Shown here: positions 24,131-36,690 of the stretch, one piece after another | Position numbering within the stretch: the first letter of the stretch is position 1 | Layout: every line of letters starts with the position of its first letter | Position numbers and translations under genes: made by a program | NCBI RefSeq assembly: GCF_036320965.1 | Contig: NC_092232.1 | Location: 53,097,482-53,161,481 of the forward strand | DNA: 64,000 bases | From: Panulirus ornatus | Lineage: Eukaryota; Arthropoda; Malacostraca; Decapoda; Palinuridae | Direction of reading: 5' to 3' | The notes under the pieces: generated by a model | The model's input: only the letters and a program-made list of their open reading frames with translations | Told to the model about the DNA's origin: nothing | Database searches by the model: none

Positions 24131-25019
24131 TCATTAATGGGGTCATGTGACATCACAGCTTTGCCTGATATCATGCAGGTGTTCCTAATTGCATGAGTTT
24201 GTTACATGCGTCATTAAAGGTTTACTTGTTATCATGCAGGCGTCTGTAATCTCATGGTTTGGGTGCGTATTCATCATCAAAGTGGATAACTGCTAAGTTC
24301 CTTTATCGTGCGTTATCCCGCGTATATCTCAGATCCGCGTAAAAATGACATCTATCATCACATGCGTATTCGTTGTCGTTACGCACTCCTCGCTTGCGTT
24401 TCGTTATTACGTCAAATTGCGTACTCGTTTATACTCTTTGAGATACCTATTCGTGCATTCGTAAAGGCAGACTGGTTATTCAGAATCACCTGCTGTGTCA
24501 ACGGCTTATGTCACGAACGATGCGTGTCTTCGTATTTTTTGCGTCCAACTCCCCGAGTCGTAAATCATACGCGCGTACCCACATTTTACGTCCCTTAAGG
24601 AAGGACGTCGAGTCGCTTCCCAAACCCGGAGGAAAAATTAAAAAAAATAAACCTGAGCGTTGCATTAAGAAAAACTTGAGCGTCAGCGGGTTAAGTTACC
24701 GGGTTTATTGCATTAGAATATTTATGCATTAGACCTGTTGGTTTAGCTCGGAATATATTCCAGTTTCGCTCAGATTTTATTCCTTCCTGAGTTTAGTTAA
24801 TTACTTGGGGGGAGGCGGTAATTTTTTTTTCTTTTTTTTGCCTCTTTCCCTCAGCAGCTTTGATGTACCAGATACTCCTAGTTTACATTCGTCAAAACTT
24901 TTTTTTCTAAATTATTACCAACTTGATTAAATCTTACATTAGGTTAGGTTATTCAGTGGGACAGAAGATATTTACAGAAATAAAGCTTCTTTTACGAGGA
25001 ATCCGGCTCTTGCTAGAGG
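24131..25019. other. Unique sequence including a relic of the 69-bp repeat
   Basis: Contains CAACTCCCCGAGTC followed by TAAATCATACG near 24544, which matches the start of the 69-bp unit amplified at 41.3 kb. TATCATGCAGG(T/C)GT is duplicated near 24170 and 24230. Otherwise no gene is seen. Confidence 0.45.
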
Positions 25020-25556
25020 ACAGGTACAGTGGAATACAGTCCCTACCACAGCAGAGGTACAGACTGATACAGTGCCTACCACAGCAGAGGTACAGTGGGA
25101 TACAGTCCCTACCACAGCAGAGGTACAGTGGGATATAGTGCCTACCACAGCAGAGGTACAGTGGGATACAGTCCCTACCACAGCAGAGGTACAGTGGGAT
25201 ACAGTCCCTACCACAGCAGAGGTACAGAGTGATACAGTTCCTACCACAGCAGACTGATACAGTGCCTACCACAGCAGAGGTACAGAGGGATACAGTCCCT
25301 ACCACAGCAGAGGTACAGTGGCATACAGTCCCTACCACAGCAGAGGTACAGTGGGATACAGTGCCTACCACAGCAGAGGTACAGTGGGATACAGTCCCTA
25401 CCACAGCAGAGGTACAGTGGGATACAGTGCCTACCACAGCAGAGGTACAGCACAGTCCCTACCACAGCAGAAGTACAGTGGGATACAGTCCCTACCACAG
25501 CAGAGGTACAGTGGGATGCAGTCCATACCATAGCACAGGTACAGCGGGTTACAGTG
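25020..25556. repeat. 33-bp minisatellite, about 15 copies
   Basis: The unit ACAGCAGAGGTACAGTGGGA plus TACAGTCCCTACC repeats from about 25022 to 25550. Some units are shortened (near 25250 and 25447) and many differ at TCCC/TGCC. Because 33 is a multiple of three, several phases remain open and give 11-residue repeats such as VPTTAEVQWDT (plus) and VVGTVSHCTSA (minus). The short units shift the frame, arguing against a coding gene. Confidence 0.95.
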
Positions 25557-25663
25557 CTGGGACCTGGAAAGTGGTATATGCAAAAATGTCACACTCTTGT
25601 CCTTCCTCGTGTTGTTAAAGACGTTGACGTCAAGTTACACTCGAAGGTGAAGCAAAATTGTAG

Positions 25664-25667
<4 letters not shown>

Positions 25668-25753
<86 letters not shown>
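25668..25753. repeat. (AG)n microsatellite, 43 units
   Basis: Pure AG tract. Confidence 0.98.
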
Positions 25754-25755
<2 letters not shown>

Positions 25756-25919
25756 CGTATATACGTACGTTTCCGTCGCCGCTGACTTCGTGGGAAGTCT
25801 GAACCTCACCACATCATAGTGTACACAGATGGGGGATTCGAACATTTAGGTTCTCCCCAATCAAACTCACAAAGAATCCTACCTGTCTTGCCCTTTTTTT
25901 TGATAAACCTTACAATCTT

Positions 25920-26715
25920 CACAACAAATTAAACAGTCATGGTGACATCACATCCTTGATAAACCTTACAATCTTCACAACTAAACCTCAATTTCTTCCT
26001 TTTACACACTTTACCCCCCACACCTCTCTATCCTTTAACAAATTAAGCAGTCATGGTGACATCACACATCCTTGAAGGAGACCCATCACCACTTGGAACC
26101 ACTTACTCTCCTTCATTCTTACTAGCAAACAGGCCTTACTAACCGACAAAAACTCCTCACTGCATCTATTAGCTTGCGTCCCTCACCATAAAATTCGTAA
26201 CACCTTTCACAAAGCACCTCCATCAACTATGTCAAACGCTTTTTCCACGTCCATAGGTGTCACATACAAATCCTTCCCTTTCTCAAAGTATTTCTCACAA
26301 ATCCTCAGCGGAAACACCCGGTCCACGCCTCTCACAACAAAGCTGAAACCACAATGCTCCTCTCCAGTTTGATGTTCTATTAAACACCAGTCTCTCAACC
26401 ATCACCCTTCCATACAACTTGCTAAGTATACTTCAGTGGGTTTATACCTATGCAATTCAACCATACACTTTCATTCACATTGTTTTTATATAATGGCACT
26501 ACATGTATCATGCTAGTCCTCAAGTATCTCACTTTTGGCCATACATACAATGAAAACCCTGAATAACCTGACAAGAACATTGTCATCCACGTGCGCAAGA
26601 AATTCAATTGTAGTCCCGTTTACTCTAGCCGCCTTGCCACACTTCACCTTACACAACGCTTTCACCACTTCCTCTCTTTTCACCAAACCATTCACCAAGA
26701 GTTTTTAGCACCAAT
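25920..26715 (-). pseudogene. Broken LINE reverse transcriptase
   Basis: Minus-strand translation in several frames gives the ordered blocks of the same LINE family as the 57-58 kb copy. These are REEVVKALCKVKCGKAARVN (near 26.66 kb), a GEEHCGFSF-type block (near 26.35 kb), LYVTPMDVEKAFDIVDGGAL (near 26.23 kb, motif A with Asp kept) and LLQGCVMSP (near 26.06 kb, motif B). Stops and frameshifts separate them. The QGCVMSP part occurs twice, near 25.94 and 26.06 kb, so its end carries a local duplication. The YADD region and 3' end are absent. It keeps the N-terminal half of the RT that the 57-58 kb copy has lost. Confidence 0.8.
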
Positions 26716-26718
26716 AGG

Positions 26719-26723
<5 letters not shown>

Positions 26724-26752
<29 letters not shown>
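26724..26752. repeat. (CA)n microsatellite
   Basis: Pure CA tract directly beside the LINE relic. Confidence 0.97.
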
Positions 26753-29250
26753 TTCATGCACATTCCCACGTATAAACGTGTTCACGCACTCATGCCCCCT
26801 AACACACCCCGTCCCTCCGTTAACACTCAAGAAGAGTTGGCTTACCACAGCAATTCAGGCGACACCCACCTCTCGCTGAGCTCCGTTAGTGAACGGAGGC
26901 GTGAGTTAACCATCTGACGACCAGCATCATACCTTAGGATTTGATAGAACAAGACTGATAGGACAAGAGGATCTAACCCGTCTACTTGGGTATTATGGGA
27001 GATCCAATAGTGTACACCTGGCGAGGCAGCCCCTTACAGGTAAAGCGAGAGACAAATGAGCGTCTCTGGTGGTTGAAAGCTACCGAACACCTGATCCGGT
27101 ACACTCCCTCATCGCTAGGCTTCCAAGGACCCCCAGTTATGGACAAACTTTTAATTGTCAGATTAAAACTTGCGGTGCTGTCATTTGTATATCTTAACGC
27201 AAAGGCAATTTCGGTAAATCTTCCAATTAAGTAAGAAAAAAAGGTGTGAGAACGGGACTGATATACCGTTATTCACTGTGATTATACCGGGTTCCTCAAA
27301 CCAATTCATCTCGTGAAAAGAAAAAAAAAAAAATGCCATCAGCACCTTTTGAATATCTCGCACCAGTGATCGATTCACTGTGGCAAGTTATTCACGGACC
27401 TACGTGTTCACCGCAGGAGTCTGTATGATCACAAGAAATTATACTCCTTCACCCGTACTTCTGTGAGCATGTACTCTATCTATATGGTATACGACTGAAA
27501 ACGCACTCAAGAAAAAAGAAATCAGACGCCATCATATTGAAAAATTATACCCTTATCTATGACAGACCGACCCTTGGGTACGACGGTCCATGGTCAATGA
27601 AATGAGATGTCAAGGGTCGTTATGAACGAAGGTCTTTTGTAAGGTCTTTTTCTCAAGAGGGTAACACTATTTCACGATCACTTGGCAATGAACACTGTTG
27701 GTTATGTTCGCATCACGCACCACCTCCCTGACACTTCTGGCTACCGACAGCCAAATTTGTAGCTGTTTACCCTCACTAACATCATCGAACGGGTAACGTT
27801 GAACTCCATATAAAAGGGGGATATATATTTCTATCTCGGGATGGGCATGGTTTGTGGGCAGTGACTCGTTGAGTGTACAGCGATAAAGACTGAAAGTCAG
27901 TAAAAAGAAAATGTACCAGAGGCACGTTACATGTGAATATAATATCACAGGTTAGCTGGCAAACCATTTTTTTTTCCTGTTCTCTTTTCACTTCTAGGAT
28001 CAAAGTCATGTAGGAAGCGAGGCCAGGGCTATGAAAGTGTACCATGGGTCTTGAAAGAGAGGGTCCTGTGCTTGGTCCTCTGTGGTAACATTCACATGAA
28101 CGAATGACTGGGTACGCATTTCTTCTTAAGACTCCATCAACACATCCCCATAACATGTATACAGAATATTTATGAATATATCTAAGATACATATGAAGAA
28201 CAGTTTTGGTCAGGCTTTTAAGCCAATATTAAGAAAAAACTCAAATTAGATATGAACTCTGGGAGCTGTTAGTACCCCCCGATTATGAAGCTGATAAGAT
28301 TAAATTAGTCTGTTAACCTTTGACCTTTGTATACCATCCAATCACTCGATTTCTAAAGGCCAAGGAAACTGTTATCACGAATGAAAATGTTGTATGGGAC
28401 TTCATATACACACGCAGGTTGGCTTTGTTGCGGTGCTCCTCAAACAGACAACATAGGAGCAATGTTTTCTGTTATCACTGGCTTGTAAGATAGCTTTCAT
28501 GTGTGACAAGTCGACACAAGCAGTTAGGCAGGCGAGCTGGCTGGCTGGCTGGACTGCCAACGAATGTTTTACACAGCGTCCGTTGTTTCTATAAGCAGAT
28601 GAATATACTCAAAATAATCATTTCCGAATGATAGGGATTTTATGTCTGTCAAGATGGCGTGATGAATTGACTTAATTCTTTAGAATTATCATCCGCTTCA
28701 ACAGCAAATGCCATCATTAGCGACTCCAAGGTGGCTTGATGATGATAACACACCGGTGTTGTTATGCAATGTAGAAAATGTGTTGTGGCGATACATCCAA
28801 AATATTTTTAAACAGCGACAAAATCCCTTTTTTTTTCTTTTTCTGATCTTCGTCAGCCATATACTTATTCCTCAAAATGGAATTAACAAACTTGTATCTG
28901 ACGCAGGGACTAGTTCTACCAACCCGCAGTGCGGTTATGATTTACAACTACTGTATATATATAATCATTCAATAGAGACACATACATCTGTTCTTAGGGA
29001 TGTGTGTTGAGCCGATGGGTTGAGCCATGGTTTATGTGCTACAGCGTCGCCAGTGGCAGGTTTTGATTATACGAAACCTCAAGCCTTATGTGGAGAGGCT
29101 GGAGAACTCTTCTTGAATGACTTATGACATCTACCACTAAAACACCACCGCAGTGAAGACGAGGTACTCTGAGAAAGCCTGGCCTAGCCTAGCCTTGCCT
29201 GGAAGGCTCATAATAATGATAACCTCCATAACATTCGTCTGGAAAATGAA
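26753..29250. other. Unique sequence, no gene seen
   Basis: Includes A-runs near 27320, a CTGG tetramer run near 28540 and CCTAG/CCTGG words near 29180. Frames on both strands lack recognisable domains. Confidence 0.35.
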
Positions 29251-29255
29251 TTCAG

Positions 29256-29386
29256 AACTGTGAGTGAGGCACACACTCGTCCTCTCATCACGTCTCATAC
29301 TACTACTTGGTACTGTGAGTGAGGAACAGATCCACATATACACTCCTCCTCTCACCACGTCTCATACTACTACCTGTGAGGTGAGG
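29256..29386. repeat. Short tandem duplication
   Basis: ACTGTGAGTGAGG (29257, 29312) and CCTCTCA(T/C)CACGTCTCATAC (29281, 29348) are each present twice in the same order, a two-copy duplication with an indel of about 12 bp. Confidence 0.8.
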
Positions 29387-29389
29387 TGT

Positions 29390-30851
29390 TGCCAACGCTC
29401 AACGCTACTATCCGTCATTTAATAATCAATGGCTCGCAGTTTCCGCTCAATTTAGCGGTGATCATCAGAGTGGAGAGCGTGTAATGAAATGATTCCCCCA
29501 GGTCTATTTGGGCGTTGCTGTCGCCATGACGACATCTGCTCAGCCGTTTTCACCCTTAAAGGCTTACTTAAATTCATGCTCAGTTGGCTCTAGGGGTTGT
29601 TAGTGGTGGTGGTGGTGTTTTAACGTGCGAGAAAAACGCTACTTCGTCCAGTAACGAGACAAGTCTACAGCTCCCGATTTGCTCCAGTTTACGGTGTAGA
29701 AGAATGGCATTCCTACGTGCTGTAGTGCAGGACGCATCTTGAATCACCTTTATATACCCCTCGACCTCGATCGTGGAGAGGGAGGGAGTTGGTATCTCAA
29801 TTCATGGATTCTCCTAAGATAGTGAGTTGTGAGTTGTGAATGTGCTGATTTCAAATACAAAGTGTCCTTAATGTACTTTAGTCAAATACAATCAAAAGCC
29901 ATTATACAGAAGCCGGTTCAATCTAACCTACACTAGCTAATGTTAGCTAAATGATCAAGACTGGGTTGTGATAACTCCAGTTGCGACGGTGAATCAGGAA
30001 TCTACAATGAAGTTTCCATTCTTAACGTCAGAAATTTACCCCAATGTCCACAAGGCTGCGACTATGTCTACTTTTATCATCCTGACACATTTCCACAGAT
30101 AGTGAAGATCTTTTCTTATTTCTTACCCTCAGTGTATCTACCAAAGCCCTACCAGGGAGCAGCCAACACTGCGTGGACAGAGATAAAAAGGAATCACTAG
30201 ACTATTCGTACACGTAACGTGTATTGCTAGCTGGAGTCTCCTTAATGGGAAGGAGACTGACCTTTCCCGGTATTGGACTAATGGGATTCAAAGGAGAACT
30301 ATCAACAGAGGCAACAGTGAGGGGGATTAAAGGGGGTGCAGAAAGCCCATTTTCATTGACCCCTGACATCTGGCTTGCTCTCGCGCTTTACATGTTCTTT
30401 TTACGCATTTTTTCGCAGCAGGTTTCTATATACGGTCTTTACGCACTCCGGAATACCGCTCGTGTACGCCAGTTTTCAGCCCGACGGGTGTCGACGTTTC
30501 AAAACTGAAATTCTTCCTGAAATATTGTAGACCCACTCCAAGATCATCACTCCATGACTTGGAAAGAACCAGCTCCATTCGCACTGAACCAACTGGTTCA
30601 AATGATGTGCCGGGAACTCTTCAAAAGTTGGGGTAATGGTCGACATGTTTAAGGTCATCTTATTAGCCAAAGACAGCTGACTTGTGCCCGTATTATTCCC
30701 TACCTGGGTGAGAGCATACCCAGGGGCGAGGGTGAAACACTAGGCGGGAAGAGGCAGGTGTTCGAACGGGTTCGAATCAGACGTCGCATGCCACCGAATG
30801 AGGTGGTGATGCAGTGAGCAAGTTTAAAAAAGATTTCTAAAAAGATTTGGA

Positions 30852-30856
<5 letters not shown>
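29390..30856. other. Unique sequence, no gene seen
   Basis: No coding region, RNA or repeat family recognised. Confidence 0.35.

Positions 30857-30913
<57 letters not shown>
30857..30913. repeat. (CT)n microsatellite
   Basis: Pure CT tract, 28 units. Confidence 0.97.
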
Positions 30914-30916
<3 letters not shown>

Positions 30917-31444
30917 GACCGAACCAACGCTGCTCCTGTTCTTTCCAAAGTGAATCCCGTTTTCATTAAGGCTCCAATGCGTCTGGCTTACTCTCAACTT
31001 ATTACTAGAATATTATCATGTCAAGATAAACTTTGCTTAGTTTAACTAGTGGGAGTTTGGGTAACTGGAGCACTACATATCACCATGACAAGCACCAGCG
31101 TTGTTCGCCAGTGTTGACAAGCATTTTCCAAGCAGTACCATGTGGGTTAGGTCTGTTGGAGTGGGTCAGCTGGGCTGATGGCGCATTAATAACTTTCCTC
31201 CAGCCTATCTGTTAGTCATTCCCTCGGCGCCACAGCTCGATAAAGAGGTACGAATCGGAGTACAAGAAGTGACCTTGTCTTACCACAGTTCTGATGAGCC
31301 CTTTGAAGGTCACAGCCACAAGGTCGTATAATTGAGGACTGGGTCGAGATGAAGAGGGAGACTGAACACTCCTGTAACCATACGAAACTACGTAATGAAA
31401 CCTACAATGAATTAATCTTTGTAACATCCTATTCAGTGTTAGAC

Positions 31445-31560
31445 CACAGGGCGTATGCCTGAGTAAGACCCCTTTGTGACCCCCTTGTAATCCTTTTGCG
31501 CTACCGCTCTCACAGGATGAGCTACGGAGGCACAATAAGCTTGCCGGGGTTAACCACACG
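31445..31560 (-). mobile_element. SINE-like repeat, copy 1
   Basis: On the minus strand GTAGCTCATCCTGTGAGAGC then GGTAGCGCAAAAGGATTACA and GTCACAAAGGGGTCTTACTC. The GTAGCTCA...GAGCGGTAGCGC start resembles a tRNA-type A box. It aligns, including small indels, with 35440-35570 on the plus strand, so it is interspersed. I do not recognise the family. Confidence 0.6.
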
Positions 31561-31839
31561 AATCATATCAAACGATACGTCCTCTTGTGTATATGAGAAT
31601 CTATATCTGACGTAATTCAGTACGTTGGATCAGCACTGACCGCTCATGATGTACGGGGACATAATCCCTGGTGGAGATACGACTGAAATAGTCTCTCGTC
31701 ATTGAAAAACCACCTCTGGCTGGACGCAGAGGGAAACAATCAGCAGAGTTCATTTCCTTCCTGCATGACGCTCGCAAATGTCACGTTGTCAGTATCCGGA
31801 CGAGTCAATAGGCGAATGGATTTCTCATGTACAGTACCG

Positions 31840-32160
31840 TTGGTACGCATTCATTCCTCCCCAAGCCTGGCACTAACTGGCACTGACCAGAGGTACGCGT
31901 CGTTCTCCCCCAAGCTTAGCACTGACTAGAGGTAAGCTTCGTTCCCCTCCAGCTCAGTGACTGGCACTGCCCCTAGTCATAGCTTAGCAGTGACTGACGC
32001 TGACCAGAGAGATATGCGTCGTCCTTCACCAGCTCAGCAGTGACCGGCAGTGCCCCTAATCACACCTTAGCAGTGACTGGCACTAACATCAGAGATACGC
32101 GTCTTCTTCCTACCCTGCTCAGCAGTGACTCGCACTGACCCTAGTCACGCGTCTACCCCT
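31840..32160. repeat. Degenerate CAGTGACTGGCACTGACC array
   Basis: About 300 bp of repeated TTAGCAGTGACTGGCACTGA, CAGAGRTACGCGTCGTTCT and CCCCTAGTCA blocks in an irregular period of roughly 40-80 bp. Confidence 0.75.
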
Positions 32161-32814
32161 TGGCCTAACGCTCTCTCGAACCGGCACGAGGCTCCTCCAA
32201 GGCATTGAACCCCATGGCTGGCGCTCATGAGGTTCCATTAAGGGGCTCAATCCCCATCCTACTGTAACCTGACGGTGACCCCAGGACCTTACACCTCCGG
32301 GGAGCTGGTGAGGCCAGTCGTGAGGGCAGTAGTTAACGATTCTTTAATAACCCTGGCCTCCACGAGCTCAAATTTCCACTGGGTCAAGCTCTCACCACCA
32401 CCACTTCCTCTCCCGATGGCCTCCTTCCCAGACGATCATCGCTGAGCCTGACTGAGGTCGGCGATTATCCCTAATGGTGGCTGATCTCAAATAATCCACG
32501 ATTCTTGCAGACTTTAAGACGAGCAGTACCTCAGTTCGTGCTGGTCCTCAGCTGCAGCAAAGACTCCACCTTTTCATCGACCATTTCCTCCCTCGAGGTC
32601 AGAATTATGAAACGTAAATTTCTTTTTTCTTTTTTTTTTCCTTTCGAGGCCTCGCCGCCCGGAGGTATAAGACTCATAAACAGATTCAAGCTGCGATAAA
32701 TATTTATGCAGGTGCAGCGTAGCTGAAGTGTTGGGGGGAAATCCTGCAGACATGGCGAGAACTGAAGGGATCAAATCCTGTTTGCTGTCGTCCCTCCTCC
32801 CACGGGCTCATGCT
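32161..32814. other. Unique sequence, no gene seen
   Basis: No recognisable gene or repeat. A poly-T/C run is near 32622-32640. Confidence 0.35.
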
Positions 32815-32839
32815 ACACACACACACACACACACACACA
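32815..32839. repeat. (CA)n microsatellite
   Basis: Pure CA tract. Confidence 0.96.
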
Positions 32840-32859
32840 AGGTCTGCGGCTTGTCAAGG

Positions 32860-33800
32860 TTGGAGCGACGCCTGATAGGTGACTCAAAATACTGTGCTGA
32901 TGACACTGTGCTGGTGACAGATTCGAGTAAGAAACTGCAGAAGTTGGTCTCCGAGTCTGAATGTCTGTGTGAAATGAGAGTAAATGCGAGTAACAGCAAG
33001 GGTATCAGATTCTGCAGCGAAAAGAGGCAAGATGGCTGGAGTGAGGGTTTGAAAGGAGGAAACCTTGGGAAAGTGGAATGTTTTAACGAGTGGAATCATG
33101 AGAACTGAAGTGAGCCATATGAGAGGTGAGAGGGCTTAAAGGTTCTGGGAGCACTGAGGAGTGTGGGGAAAGAAATGTCATTGTCTGTGAAGGCTATGAT
33201 GAGTATGTTTAACAGTACAGTAGCACCGAATGCGTTATATGGATGTGATGTATGGTTCAAGATATGTAAGCACGGAAGAGGATGGATTTTTGTGAATAAA
33301 ATGCTTGAAGAAACTATGTGGTGGGAAGACGGATGATTGAATAAAGGAATGATGAGCTAAGAGAGGTGTGGCAGTAAGAAAGACCTGAGGAGTGTGTGCT
33401 GAAATGGTTTGGACGTATGAAGAGCAGGAGTGAGGAGAGGTTGATTACGAGGTATATATTTCAGAAGTGGAGGGAACAAGGATAAAAAGGTGGTGTTGGA
33501 GGAAAAATGGCGTGAAAGAAGCTTAGAGTGCTCGTGGCTTGAACATGCAGAAGGGTGTGAGGCGTGTGTACGATACAACGAATTGGAGCAGGGTGGTTTA
33601 CACGGGGCGAGGAGGAGGAACCACGGCATATGAAGCAGTCAAGGGAAACCAGAGAGTTATGTAGGACCCGGTTGTGAATAGGGGCTTCTGGCACCGGTGA
33701 ATAATTACATGACAGCTTGAGTGAATGTGAGCCAATGAGGCCGTTCGTCGTCTGTCCCTAGCGCTACCTCGATATGGTAGGAAACATCGATCAGTAACCA
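32860..33800 (+). pseudogene. Decayed LINE: RT catalytic core to 3' tail
   Basis: The plus strand encodes CADDTVLVTDSSKKLQKLVS (near 32.9 kb), the motif C block that reads FADDTALVADSCEKLQKLVT in the 57-58 kb copy. MRVNASNSKGIRF follows, then scattered KAMMSMFNSTVAPNALYGCD (near 33.2 kb) and CVLKWFGRMKSRSEERLITR (near 33.4 kb). Several stops and frameshifts divide them. After the coding remnant comes the 3' untranslated tail with TTACATGACAGCTTGAGTGA and, near 33765, CGCTACCTCG...GGAAAC, a decayed form of the terminal motif. It is a 5'-truncated, inactive copy of a long-tail subfamily. Confidence 0.8.
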
Positions 33801-34336
33801 AAGGGAATATGGACAGTTAGGCTGGTAGTGTGCCGACTGCCCTACCTTGGCTGCGAACCCGGGCAGGCCCTTCTGTGATTCACAATCACCAATGCTGTCT
33901 CACAACTGCCTTCCAACGACTTAAAATCTTTGATCAAGCTATCCACTGGTTCCATAACAAGTGCTTTCTTACTTATGGCAGAAGTGGCGTTCTCTCTCTT
34001 GACCATTCTTAGTTTCCAGAGGCTCCTGTGTCTTACTATGACCATCAGAGAGGGACGAAGACCCCTCATCTGTACTGCCTGGATCACCTTCTTCAAACTC
34101 AGCAGCGTCAAGTGTCCATGTCCCATCACCACACAACAAAATGACTTGTTGGACGAGTCTTGTATGTATTCATTATTTCTTGGTGGGGTTATTACATTTT
34201 TTGTTTTATCATTTTATCATCGGGTGAAGTAAAATTTTCTGTCGTTCGCCCTCACTTTTATCCTACCACCGTTTCATTTCGCAATTCCAAGATATCAAAA
34301 AATCGTTCCCTCTTTCCGCGTGGTCATTTGTTCGTA
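33801..34336. other. Unique sequence, no gene seen
   Basis: No supported gene. Overlapping frames of up to 101 codons on both strands. Confidence 0.35.
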
Positions 34337-34390
34337 ACACACACACACACACACACACACACCACCACCACCACCACCTCCTCCTCCTCT
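34337..34390. repeat. (AC)12(ACC)5(CTC)4 compound microsatellite
   Basis: Three simple repeats abut. Confidence 0.95.
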
Positions 34391-34643
34391 TGCTCGTGTC
34401 TGCCAATATTCATATATTCCGTGTCCCAACAGCTTATCCTTAATCCACAGTTTGTTAGCTTATAACGTTTTATTCCTGCATCGTCACCAAGTGCTTCATG
34501 ATTGCTTGCGTCGGTAAAGAAAGAAAGAAAAAAAAAACATTTCGTCTCTTCACTCTTTGGCTGTCTTACTTCAGACAGAAATAACTCTTTACTTTGCAAT
34601 AAGCATTCATCTCAAACACAACACTTCCATCTGCTGTGAACCA

Positions 34644-34645
<2 letters not shown>

Positions 34646-34721
<76 letters not shown>
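34646..34721. repeat. (CT)n microsatellite
   Basis: Pure CT tract, about 38 units. Confidence 0.98.
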
Positions 34722-34723
<2 letters not shown>

Positions 34724-35166
34724 CCACTAACCAGGAGATTTATTGCTGGTACTATCAGCTTGCTTATCCGGAAGGGACCGCAACGACTGGGCAGTTAACC
34801 AAGCACTTCAGTGGCTGTCAAGCTTCACTCCTTTGGACCCAGGTGGCTGTCTTTTAATTTTCCGCCTCGCCCACACGTGGACAACGCATAACTCGCTCTT
34901 AGCAACCCTAGAATATTCTTGCTATGAGCGCTATGTGCCATTCCTGTCTTACACCAAAATTTCGTCTAATGTATGCTAAAGTAAGGTACACCTTTGCTTT
35001 CTCTCTATATATTCTGTTGCAGTTCTAAGAATGCAGCTAGACGCTTCAAAACTGCTGTAATGGGTTTATGGGACATGAGCTACGCGGGTGAAGGACGGGG
35101 CCAAATTCATGAAGGTGAGCAAGTCAGGTGTGAGGTGAGGTGAGGTGGGGTAGGAACGGGAGGAGG

Positions 35167-35167
<1 letters not shown>
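34722..35167. other. Unique sequence, no gene seen
   Basis: A GGTGAGGTGAGGTGGGGTAG run precedes the GT tract at the right end. Confidence 0.35.

Positions 35168-35238
<71 letters not shown>
35168..35238. repeat. (GT)35 microsatellite
   Basis: Pure GT tract. Confidence 0.98.
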
Positions 35239-35240
<2 letters not shown>

Positions 35241-35439
35241 CCTAGTGAACACTGGAGCGGTGAGGCGCACAGAGGGAGAACAGGAGTTTAGTGAAGGTGG
35301 AGAAGAGAGGAAAAGATATGGACGATAAGTGATGGGAGAAGGGGTAGATGGTGGGGATAGGTGGATAGGGGGTAGTTAGACGATATATGGGGTTAAGAGG
35401 AGGGTATCAGTCATGCTGACCCTCCCACTAAAGTGCACG

Positions 35440-35570
35440 TCACCAATTCTAGTTCGTGCCAATAACCCTGGCCAATATAGTGCGATACCCATGCTCATCC
35501 CGTGTGAGCGGTAACGCCAAAGGATGACGTAGGCCACAAAGGGTCTTAGTCAGACCCACAGTGGGTTGAT
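35440..35570 (+). mobile_element. SINE-like repeat, copy 2
   Basis: CATGCTCATCCCGTGTGAGC then GGTAACGCCAAAGGATGACG and CCACAAAGGGTCTTAGTCAG. It aligns to the minus-strand copy at 31445-31560 over about 100 bp with scattered substitutions. Confidence 0.6.
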
Positions 35571-35859
35571 ATTACACAAGGTTGTTATAAAGTTGATTCA
35601 TATCAGATGTTTCATTACTACGTTCAGACTCGACGAAATCCCCGGTCATTTTCTCGACGATTTGGTTTGCTTGTATAAAAATGCTTTTCCCCAAGCAAGC
35701 AAGAGAGGATTCCCTCTTCAAAGCAGTAGACACTCAAGCCTTATCCTCCCACAGCATCAAGTTTTAAAGAAGGTGATCTTCGTTCAACACTATCGCATAG
35801 AAGTTTGCCGTCACACACACACACAGGCTGTGTGAACCCGGACGGTGAGCAGGTCAGGT

Positions 35860-36035
35860 ACATAGGTCATGACCCCGGGGTAAGTATAGAGCTCATAACC
35901 CCGGCATGTACACAGGTGCACAGGTCATGATCCTGCGAGGTACGGAGGTCATGAACGTGACAGGTCACACGGTTATGCACATGGGATATAAAGAAACTGT
36001 CAGTTATGCATGTGGGATGTAAAGACACTGTCATT
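35860..36035. repeat. Degenerate CAGGTCATGA repeats
   Basis: GTACATAGGTCATGACCCC, GCACAGGTCATGATCC, GGAGGTCATGAACG and two GTTATGCA(C/T)(A/G)TGGGAT(A/G)TAAAG blocks suggest an old, small tandem array. Confidence 0.55.
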
Positions 36036-36464
36036 CAATAAAGTAAATGACCTACCTTCATCACATTACACCCCAATCTTTCCTTTACAACCACAGATAA
36101 GTAAAAAAAAAATCTAAGTGTCTAATTCACACCTGGGTAATTAAGGCGCTAATTGGTCATTACTAAGCAACCAAGCGATCACAACACTCAAACATCCGAC
36201 CCCTTCATTGGCCCCTCCACACACCCCTTGCCTATACCACCCATTATGCTCCATCCCTTTGTTTACAAAACTCCCCGTCCTTTGGCAGCGTCTGTGCAAC
36301 ATCGAACAACAGCTGGCCATCTCGCCTGAGGGTCTGCAGGTCACAGGAACGACGCCACAGACGGTAAACTCCACCCAAAGCTTAACTACAGACCCGACAG
36401 ACACCATGATCAAACAAGACAGACACGAGGTGTAAACACACTACTCCTGCCTTAATATGCTTGG

Positions 36465-36523
36465 AAGGGAAAGTACTTACTTATATCCTTCGTTGTTAGA
36501 GAGAGACCATGTACTGTCGCTCT

Positions 36524-36607
<84 letters not shown>

Positions 36608-36653
36608 CTCATGTACTGTCGCTCTTAGAGAAGAGTTCGTCTAATGTCGCTTC

Positions 36654-36690
<37 letters not shown>

